Shown: positions 58,591 through 64,000 of the stretch, piece by piece
How positions within the stretch are numbered: position 1 is the stretch's first letter
Layout of the letters: each line of letters opens with the position of its first letter
Source: Bacillota bacterium
Lineage (GTDB): Bacteria > Bacillota > Clostridia > Lachnospirales > Lachnospiraceae
Length of the DNA stretch: 64,000 bases
Assembly (NCBI GenBank): GCA_023386315.1
Contig: JAEWJZ010000018.1
Coordinates: 343,747 to 407,746 of the forward strand
Direction of reading: 5' to 3'
Program-made: the position numbers and the translations under genes
Notes under the pieces: model-generated
What the model saw: the letters and a program-made list of their open reading frames with translations, nothing else
Database searches by the model: none
What the model was told of the DNA's origin: nothing

Positions 58591-59598
58591 ATGAGAAAAG
58601 CCTGTTGTTCTGTTATAATGGCCATTCTCACCGGAGCGTCTTTACTCTGCTTAACCGCCTGCGGTTCAAAAGCAAAAGCATCAGAATTGACCCCGGTCAA
58701 ATTAAATGAAGTTGCCCATTCCATCTTTTATGCCCCTCAATATGCAGCCATTGAATTGGGTTACTTCGAGGACGAGGGTATCAATTTAACCTTAGTCAAC
58801 GGTGCCGGTGCCGACAAGGTTATGACTGCCCTCATCTCCGGTGATGCAGATATTGGTTTTATGGGCTCTGAGGCCTCGATCTATACTTATGCAAACGGTT
58901 CCAAGGATTACGCAGTCAATTTCGCCCAGCTGACTCAGCGGGCAGGTAATTTCCTTGTTGGAAGAAGCGAACAGCCTGCTTTTAAATGGACGGATTTAAA
59001 AGGGAAAAAAGTACTGGGCGGCAGAGCCGGCGGTATGCCGGAAATGGTATTTGAATACATTCTGAAAAAGAACGGGATTGATCCTGCTGCTGATCTGAGA
59101 ATCGATCAAAGCATCAACTTCGGTCTGACTGCAGCAGCCTTTACCAGCAATGATGCGGATTATACCGTTGAATTTGAACCCTTCGCTACAGGGCTGGAAA
59201 AAGAAGGCAGCGGTTTCGTAGTCGCTTCTTTGGGCGTAGACTCCGGCTATATCCCATATACCGCCTACAGCGCAAAGAAAAGTTACCTGGAAAAGAACCC
59301 GGAGACAGTGCAGAACTTTACCAATGCCATTCAAAAAGGTCTGGAATATGTAAATTCCCATTCTTCCGAAGAAATCGCAAAGGTAATACAGCCCCAGTTC
59401 AAGGAAACCGATGTAAAAACCATCGCAGCTATCGTGGACCGTTACAAAGCACAGGATACCTGGAAGAAAGATACTGTTTTTAACAAAGACAGCTTTGAAC
59501 TATTAGAGAATATTCTGGAAGAGGCTGGCCAGCTGAAAGACCGGGTTCCATATGCGGAACTGGTTACAACTGAGTTTTCTGAGAAGGCAGCGAAATAA
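58591..59598 (+). CDS. NMT1/SsuA-like substrate-binding lipoprotein
   Basis: The 335-residue protein has a lipoprotein signal with lipid Cys 24 (LLCLTAC) and then the NMT1/ThiY/SsuA-type fold: VAHSIFYAPQYAAIELGYFEDEGINLTL near residue 40, GDADIGFMGSEASIYTY, and GRAGGMPEMVFEYILKKNGID near 145. It would catch a small organic solute for an ABC importer, but no permease or ATPase gene follows. ATG 58591 has AAGGAGG; TTG 58573 opens the frame. Confidence 0.9.
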   Translation: MRKACCSVIMAILTGASLLCLTACGSKAKASELTPVKLNEVAHSIFYAPQYAAIELGYFEDEGINLTLVNGAGADKVMTALISGDADIGFMGSEASIYTYANGSKDYAVNFAQLTQRAGNFLVGRSEQPAFKWTDLKGKKVLGGRAGGMPEMVFEYILKKNGIDPAADLRIDQSINFGLTAAAFTSNDADYTVEFEPFATGLEKEGSGFVVASLGVDSGYIPYTAYSAKKSYLEKNPETVQNFTNAIQKGLEYVNSHSSEEIAKVIQPQFKETDVKTIAAIVDRYKAQDTWKKDTVFNKDSFELLENILEEAGQLKDRVPYAELVTTEFSEKAAK

Positions 59599-59615
59599 TC
59601 AAAAATCAAAAAATA

Positions 59616-59647
59616 AAGGGGACATTGCGGCAGGCAAATGTCCCCTT
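59616..59647 (+). terminator. Terminator after the binding lipoprotein gene
   Basis: GGGGACATT (59618-59626) pairs perfectly with AATGTCCCC (59637-59645) around a ten-base loop. Only TTG follows, so it may be a weak terminator or attenuator before the oxidase gene. Confidence 0.6.
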
Positions 59648-59673
59648 GTAAATCACAATATGAGGTATAAACT

Positions 59674-61371
59674 ATGAATGTTCCATTAAATCAGGTATTA
59701 AACCCCACAAATGAACAGCGGCAGGAAATGATCAGAAATTCATTGGAAACGGCCGGCCGGCCAGAAGATTACGAATATATTGTCCGTTTACTGAGTCCTC
59801 CCCCGGATATCACAAATTATGCGCAGCTGGGAGAACTAAAAGGTATAAAAATCGGCGTCATAGGAGGAGGCCTTGCCGGTTTGTCCGCTGCGTTTGAGCT
59901 TCGAAAGCTTGGAGCAGATATTACAGTTCTGGAGGCAAATGACAGTAGAATCGGCGGAAGGGTTTATACCTGGTATTTTGATTCGGAAGGTAAGTACTAT
60001 AACGAATTCGGCGCCCATAGAATACCGGTCACCCATGAAACCACCTGGCACTATATCAATCTGTTTGGCTTAAATACCCGTCCTCTGTCTGTAATGCGGC
60101 GAAACAATTTTTTATACGTACATAATACCCGTTTGAGAACGACAGACTCCATCGAGCAGATGCTTTATCCCCTATATGATTTAACTCCCAAGGAACGAAG
60201 CACTCCCTGGTCAGAGCTTAATGACTATGCCTTTTTGTATCTGATGATGCAGCTTCCGCCTGATATACGGTCAGAGCTGATACAGATTTTGCCGGAATAT
60301 TCCCCGGAAATTCTGCCTTTGATGAACGATTCCGTCCGGCAGACTCTGGAAAATCTGGGTTTCAGCCAGGGAGCAATCAGCCTGATCTCAGGAGTCGATC
60401 CAGGAACCGGAGCTCTGCTTGATATCAGTTATGCGGAAGCCGTCCAGGAAGAGTATACCATGGACTACCGCAACACCTATACCATAGAAGGCGGAATGGT
60501 AAACCTGCCCTATGCATTTATCCAGTCCTTCTTCACTGACAATTTACCCCAATATCAAAATATTCCAGCCTCCAGGCTAGGCACTGTAACTTACCGGCCC
60601 GGTCAGTCAGTTACAGGAATTTATCAGCTGCAAAACAGCAGTCAGATTACACTGGCCCATCGCAATGTGCGGGATTTAAGCCGCTCTGTGGATGCTTTCG
60701 ATTACGTGATCTGTGCAATCCCTTACTCCACTCTGCGGGAAGTGGAAATCAAACCACGTTTCAGTAATCCAAAAATGCAGGTTGTTTTAGAATACAATTA
60801 TACAAATTCGCAGAAAACCTTCTTTTTATGCAAGGAACGATTTTGGGAACAGGATACCGATTATGGACGGATGGTAGGAGGATTTTCCCGGACAGACCTG
60901 CCGATTCAGTACATCTTCTATCCGGGAGATCATCTTCTATGTCCGGATCTTTCTTCCTGCTCTCCAAATGAACCGGGTGTATTGATCGCTTCCTATAATT
61001 ATCATTTAAATGCAACAAGAGTCGGAAATATGCAAAAACCGCTTCGCTTTGAATTTGTAAAAGAAAGCGTGGAGGAAGTTCACGGTTTGCCAAGAGGATT
61101 TTTAGATTCCATTGTGGAAGATCATAAGACAGTGGTTTGGGATAATGAGCCTTATAACCGGGGGGCTTTTGCTGAGTCACTCCCAGGTCAGAAACAATTG
61201 TTTGCTTATAAGATGCAAAAGCCTGAATTTAATCAAAGGATTTTCTTTGCCGGTGAACACATATCCACAAAGCATGGCTGGATGCAGGGGGCACTTTATA
61301 CAGGCAAAGAGGCTGCCAATCAGCTGGCCAATTCTTTTCACAGTCAGCTGATTCAAAACACAGGTTATTAA
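59674..61371 (+). CDS. FAD-dependent amine oxidase-type flavoprotein
   Basis: The 565-residue protein has an N-terminal helical leader, the FAD Rossmann motif IGVIGGGLAGLSAAFELRK near residues 60-78 with TVLEAN, and RIGGRV. The C-terminal FAD-closing block FFAGEHISTKHGWMQGAL lies near residue 535. It belongs to the flavin amine oxidase/L-amino-acid oxidase group. In a strict anaerobe it may use an acceptor other than O2. No signal peptide. It follows the binding lipoprotein at 75 bases, separated by a hairpin. Confidence 0.88.
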   Translation: MNVPLNQVLNPTNEQRQEMIRNSLETAGRPEDYEYIVRLLSPPPDITNYAQLGELKGIKIGVIGGGLAGLSAAFELRKLGADITVLEANDSRIGGRVYTWYFDSEGKYYNEFGAHRIPVTHETTWHYINLFGLNTRPLSVMRRNNFLYVHNTRLRTTDSIEQMLYPLYDLTPKERSTPWSELNDYAFLYLMMQLPPDIRSELIQILPEYSPEILPLMNDSVRQTLENLGFSQGAISLISGVDPGTGALLDISYAEAVQEEYTMDYRNTYTIEGGMVNLPYAFIQSFFTDNLPQYQNIPASRLGTVTYRPGQSVTGIYQLQNSSQITLAHRNVRDLSRSVDAFDYVICAIPYSTLREVEIKPRFSNPKMQVVLEYNYTNSQKTFFLCKERFWEQDTDYGRMVGGFSRTDLPIQYIFYPGDHLLCPDLSSCSPNEPGVLIASYNYHLNATRVGNMQKPLRFEFVKESVEEVHGLPRGFLDSIVEDHKTVVWDNEPYNRGAFAESLPGQKQLFAYKMQKPEFNQRIFFAGEHISTKHGWMQGALYTGKEAANQLANSFHSQLIQNTGY

Positions 61372-61374
61372 AGG

Positions 61375-61415
61375 GTGGGACTGCATTAACAGAATCTCCT
61401 GTTAATGCAGCCCCA
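61375..61415. terminator. Strong hairpin between the convergent oxidase and AI-2E genes
   Basis: CTGCATTAACAG (61381-61392) and CTGTTAATGCAG (61399-61410) form a 12-base perfect stem, extended by GGGA/CCCC. No long T-run on either strand, so it is probably a processing or weak termination structure. Confidence 0.55.
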
Positions 61416-61425
61416 CGCAATAAAC

Positions 61426-62442
61426 TTATTCATTTTTCACTCTGATATCTAAAATATCCAATAAGAACATGAACATGGGTATACCCAAAAGCAGTCCCCA
61501 CACTCCGATATAATGCTCACTGACTAAAAGAATAAGAAAAACCAGAAATACCGGCAATTTGGTTTTAGCCGACATTAATTTAGGATTCAGCACATAGGTT
61601 TCCAACGAATGAAGCACAAATATCATGATAATAACCTCAATGATCTTAAACGCACCTCCGATGTTAAATGCTATGATACAAAGAGGTATGAGAGATATGA
61701 TCACTCCTGCAACCGGAACCAGTCCAAGTATGAAAATCATGGCTCCAAGCCCCAGAGTCTGGGGAAATCCCATAATCGTTAATGCCACTATGGACAAAAA
61801 AGAATTAATGAACGCAATCAGGATTTGCAATTCAATGACTTTTCCAAATGTATTCAAAAATTTTTTCCCGTAAAATGTAAAATATTTATAGAGAAATGAC
61901 ACTTTGCTTTGCTCCATATGTTTAAAAAAAGCCATAATCTCTTCTTTTTCCAGAAGAAATAAAAAGCTGATCAGCAGAGACAGCAGAAAGTTGATGCTAA
62001 AAGTTCCTGCAGTTGTCACAAAATTCAGCAGATGGCTTTCTGCCATACGAATATATTCGCTGATTTGATCCTCTGGGATGCTGCTAAGCAGATTAAAGCG
62101 GTCATAATTTTGTAACTGTTTTAAATCAAAGGTAGAAATCAGATTGATTACATCAATCAGCTGCTGTGAAACTTTAGGAATATAAACCATCATTGTGATT
62201 ATAAAAATAAGCAGGAAAACAAGATACATTAAGATGGTAATAAGCTTGCGGCTGATTTTAATATACTTATTTACCTTTTCATATATAAATTTCTGCAGCT
62301 GACCAAAGATGAAAGTAACCATAAATATCAGCAGAAACTGATTGAGCATTCCTCTTAAAAAATAAAGAAAAACAGCTAAAAGAATAATACTGATTATCTT
62401 TTTGGCGAGTTCTCCGTTAATAAAATGATCCAATTTATCCAT
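61426..62442 (-). CDS. AI-2E family transporter
   Basis: The 338-residue membrane protein has about eight helices and the family pattern FILGLVPVAGVIISLIPLCIIAF near residue 235, followed by VLHSLETYVLNPKLMSAKTKLPVFLVFLILL near residue 275. Members (TqsA, YdbI, YhhQ-like) export signals or ions; substrate unknown. ATG 62442 has no strong Shine-Dalgarno. Confidence 0.88.
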   Translation of the reverse strand: MDKLDHFINGELAKKIISIILLAVFLYFLRGMLNQFLLIFMVTFIFGQLQKFIYEKVNKYIKISRKLITILMYLVFLLIFIITMMVYIPKVSQQLIDVINLISTFDLKQLQNYDRFNLLSSIPEDQISEYIRMAESHLLNFVTTAGTFSINFLLSLLISFLFLLEKEEIMAFFKHMEQSKVSFLYKYFTFYGKKFLNTFGKVIELQILIAFINSFLSIVALTIMGFPQTLGLGAMIFILGLVPVAGVIISLIPLCIIAFNIGGAFKIIEVIIMIFVLHSLETYVLNPKLMSAKTKLPVFLVFLILLVSEHYIGVWGLLLGIPMFMFLLDILDIRVKNE

Positions 62443-62630
62443 TGCCTGTACCTTTCTCTAATTAGATTTTCTTTTTGTCTCGAATAACCATCTGACATAC
62501 TGTCTATGAGATTATAATATAGTTATGAGACATTGGAAATACTAAATCAAAAAAATACGGAAACTCTTATACATTTTAACAAATTCATAACTATCCCTTT
62601 TAATTCTATCATATGGTGTTATAATTGTTT

Positions 62631-62660
62631 TTACAGGGCAATTTTTATCAGCCCCTGTAA
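62631..62660 (+). promoter_or_regulatory. Leader hairpin before the D-2-hydroxyacid dehydrogenase gene
   Basis: TTACAGGG (62631-62638) pairs perfectly with CCCTGTAA (62653-62660). It lies between a TATAAT box (about 62620-62625) and the Shine-Dalgarno site. It may regulate or stabilise the message. Confidence 0.45.
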
Positions 62661-62686
62661 TATTATGATTGATCGGAGTAATACAT

Positions 62687-63634
62687 ATGAATATCGTACT
62701 ATTAGAATCTCTCGGGATTCCGGACAGCCTGTTAAATGAATATGCAAAGCCATTGATCGATGCAGGTCACAGTTTTACAGCTTATGAAAAAAATACTGAT
62801 GCCAGAGTTCAAATCGAAGAAGCTCAGGATGCCGATGTCATTATGATTGCCAATATGCCTCTAAGCGGAGAAGTAATAACTGCCTGTAAGAACTTGAAAT
62901 TTATAGATGTTGCGTTTACAGGTGTTGACCATGTGAGTCTGGAAGCTGCAAAAAATAATAATATTGCTGTCAGCAATGCTGCCGGTTACTCAACGGAAGC
63001 TGTAGCAGAGCTGACAATAGGTCTTATGCTCTCACTTCTGCGCAATGTTATAAAGACAGATACCCGCTGCCGGGAAGGTAAGACCAAAGATGGTCTGGTA
63101 GGCTGTGAGCTGAGGGGAAAAACGGTGGGAATTATCGGAGCCGGCGCAATCGGAACAAGGACTGCAGAGCTTTGCAAAGCTTTTGGATGCCGCGTTCTCG
63201 GATATAAACGTACCATCTCCGGAAACGAACCGGACTTCATGGAATTTGTATCTCTGGAAGAACTCCTTTCCAGCTCCGATATCGTAAGTCTCCACTGCCC
63301 GTTAAATGAGGATTCCCGTCACTTAATCAACAGGGATACGATCGCCAGAATGAAACAGGGCGCTTATATCATCAATGCCGCAAGAGGTCCGGTGGTGGAT
63401 TCTGAGGCCCTTGCTGAGGCTTTAAACAGCGGCTATCTGGCAGGTGCAGGAATCGATGTTTTTGAGAATGAACCGCCCATTGATACTGCCCACCCGCTTT
63501 TAAACTGCAGGAATACCATCGTCACTCCTCATATCGCTTTTGCATCTGCAGAATCCATGAAGTTAAGAGCAGAAATCGTATTTGAGAATCTGAAAAAGTG
63601 GATGGAAGGCGATCAGATTAATAAAATTATATAA
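62687..63634 (+). CDS. D-isomer-specific 2-hydroxyacid dehydrogenase
   Basis: The 315-residue NAD-dependent enzyme has the split catalytic domain, the dinucleotide fold KTVGIIGAGAIGTRTAELCKAFG near residue 145, IVSLHCPLNEDSRHLIN near 200, the catalytic NAARGPVVD (Arg) and VFENEPP (Glu) and TPHIAFASAES (His). It reduces a 2-oxoacid such as hydroxypyruvate or phenylpyruvate; substrate unknown. ATG 62687 follows CGGAG; the frame opens at 62669. Confidence 0.93.
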   Translation: MNIVLLESLGIPDSLLNEYAKPLIDAGHSFTAYEKNTDARVQIEEAQDADVIMIANMPLSGEVITACKNLKFIDVAFTGVDHVSLEAAKNNNIAVSNAAGYSTEAVAELTIGLMLSLLRNVIKTDTRCREGKTKDGLVGCELRGKTVGIIGAGAIGTRTAELCKAFGCRVLGYKRTISGNEPDFMEFVSLEELLSSSDIVSLHCPLNEDSRHLINRDTIARMKQGAYIINAARGPVVDSEALAEALNSGYLAGAGIDVFENEPPIDTAHPLLNCRNTIVTPHIAFASAESMKLRAEIVFENLKKWMEGDQINKII

Positions 63635-63646
63635 GAATGAGACAGA

Positions 63647-63675
63647 AGGGCATCATACATTTTGATGCCTTTTTG
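63647..63675 (+). terminator. Terminator after the D-2-hydroxyacid dehydrogenase gene
   Basis: GGCATCA pairs with TGATGCC (about 63649-63655 and 63662-63668), followed by TTTTTG. Confidence 0.85.
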
Positions 63676-63754
63676 TTATGGGAAAATGGATAATTCATGC
63701 AACAAAATCCACATAAAAGTCAGAAAAATATTTTTCAATTTGTGCAAATAATAC

Positions 63755-63782
63755 TTGTAATTCAGAATCTTCATGCTATAAT
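63755..63782 (+). promoter_or_regulatory. Sigma-A promoter of the tRNA pair
   Basis: TTGTAA (63755-63760), 16 bases, TATAAT (63777-63782), eight bases before tRNA-Ala. Confidence 0.8.
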
Positions 63783-63790
63783 TTAGACAA

Positions 63791-63863
63791 GGGGATATAG
63801 CTCAGCTGGGAGAGCGATGCGTTCGCAACGCATAGGCCACGAGTTCGAGTCTCGCTATCTCCA
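63791..63863 (+). tRNA. tRNA-Ala (anticodon CGC)
   Basis: A 73-nt cloverleaf folds with acceptor GGGGATA/TATCTCC, D-stem GCTC/GAGC, anticodon stem ATGCG/CGCAT around TTCGCAA (anticodon CGC, decoding GCG) and T-loop TTCGAGT. The acceptor contains the G3:U70 pair that identifies tRNA-Ala and the discriminator A73. CCA is not encoded. Confidence 0.95.
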
Positions 63864-63869
63864 CGAAAT

Positions 63870-63943
63870 GGAAGTATAGCTCAGCCGGGATGAGCGTTCG
63901 CCTCACACGCGAAAGGTCATGGGTTCGAGCCCCATTACTTCCA
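63870..63943 (+). tRNA. tRNA-Val (anticodon CAC)
   Basis: A 74-nt cloverleaf with acceptor GGAAGTA/TACTTCC, D-stem GCTC/GAGC, anticodon stem TTCGC/GCGAA around CTCACAC (anticodon CAC, decoding GTG), T-stem ATGGG/CCCAT and A73. It starts six bases after tRNA-Ala, so both are one transcript. CCA is not encoded. Confidence 0.95.
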
Positions 63944-63964
63944 TTTTTCTATAAACAGCCAAAA

Positions 63965-64000
63965 CACCGGAATCACTTGTATTTACAGGGGATTCCGGTG
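63965..64000 (+). terminator. Probable terminator stem after the tRNA pair, cut by the window edge
   Basis: CACCGGAATC (63965-63974) pairs perfectly with GATTCCGGTG (63991-64000). The expected T-run would lie outside the window. Confidence 0.6.

Overview
The window is chromosomal DNA from a spore-forming, probably motile, low-to-mid GC anaerobic Firmicute. The best fit is a Lachnospiraceae / Clostridium cluster XIVa organism (Lacrimispora-, Enterocloster- or Hungatella-like). The basis is: a spoIIAA-spoIIAB-sigF-spoVA cluster, a SigD-type motility promoter in front of a chemotaxis receptor, rex, an alr-linked MazF-type RNase, a lysine riboswitch on dapA, AGGAGG-type ribosome binding sites, and tRNAs without encoded CCA. 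Genus-level placement is inference. Most genes lie on the minus strand. I see no IS elements, phage genes, CRISPR array or rRNA.

Layout. 1-2.6 kb: a PEPCK-like P-loop protein of unknown function (DUF4914 type), preceded by nested inverted repeats and a promoter-to-terminator segment without an ORF (candidate ncRNA). 2.6-6.2 kb: purE-purM-purN-purD. 6.2-11.3 kb: a chemotaxis receptor with a SigD promoter, an M29-like aminopeptidase and three small or medium membrane proteins. 11.2-15.4 kb: pyrF-pyrK-pyrD-pyrE behind a YkgJ-type cysteine-cluster protein. 15.4-20.6 kb: nitroreductase, oligoendopeptidase F, two GNAT proteins and a soluble PocR/MCP-tip protein. 20.6-31.5 kb: yebC, CNNM/CBS protein, endoA, alr, NAD(P)HX repair enzyme, rex, an ABC-F ATPase, a second nitroreductase and a secreted cell-wall-binding protein. 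31.5-31.8 kb: a candidate type I toxin-antitoxin pair (26-residue hydrophobic peptide with a convergent antisense RNA) at the 3' end of purA.

31.8-38.0 kb: purA, a LysR regulator, purB, purF, purC. With the first cluster this gives PurF, D, N, M, E, C, B and A; purL, purK and purH are not in the window. 38-45 kb: a Thr/Gly-rich lipoprotein, dapA-dapB under a lysine riboswitch, a corrinoid adenosyltransferase, a double-OB SSB-like protein, typA and a YigZ protein. 45-56 kb: a class A PBP, the whole sporulation cluster (spoIIAA to spoVAE) with an internal SigG-type promoter and an unlisted 53-residue membrane peptide, a TPR membrane protein, a 46-residue peptide and folC. 56-64 kb: ridA, a DUF1836 regulator, a YerC-type TrpR-like regulator, a HAD phosphatase, an orphan NMT1-like binding lipoprotein with a stub lipoprotein before it, a flavin amine oxidase, an AI-2E family permease, a D-2-hydroxyacid dehydrogenase, and tRNA-Ala(CGC) plus tRNA-Val(CAC).

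Functionally the window mixes nucleotide synthesis, lysine/diaminopimelate and D-alanine supply for cell wall and spore cortex, forespore gene control, and redox or stress genes. Starts were reset to the ribosome binding site wherever the longest open frame was longer. All family names come from reading the sequences and remembered family motifs, not from database searches.
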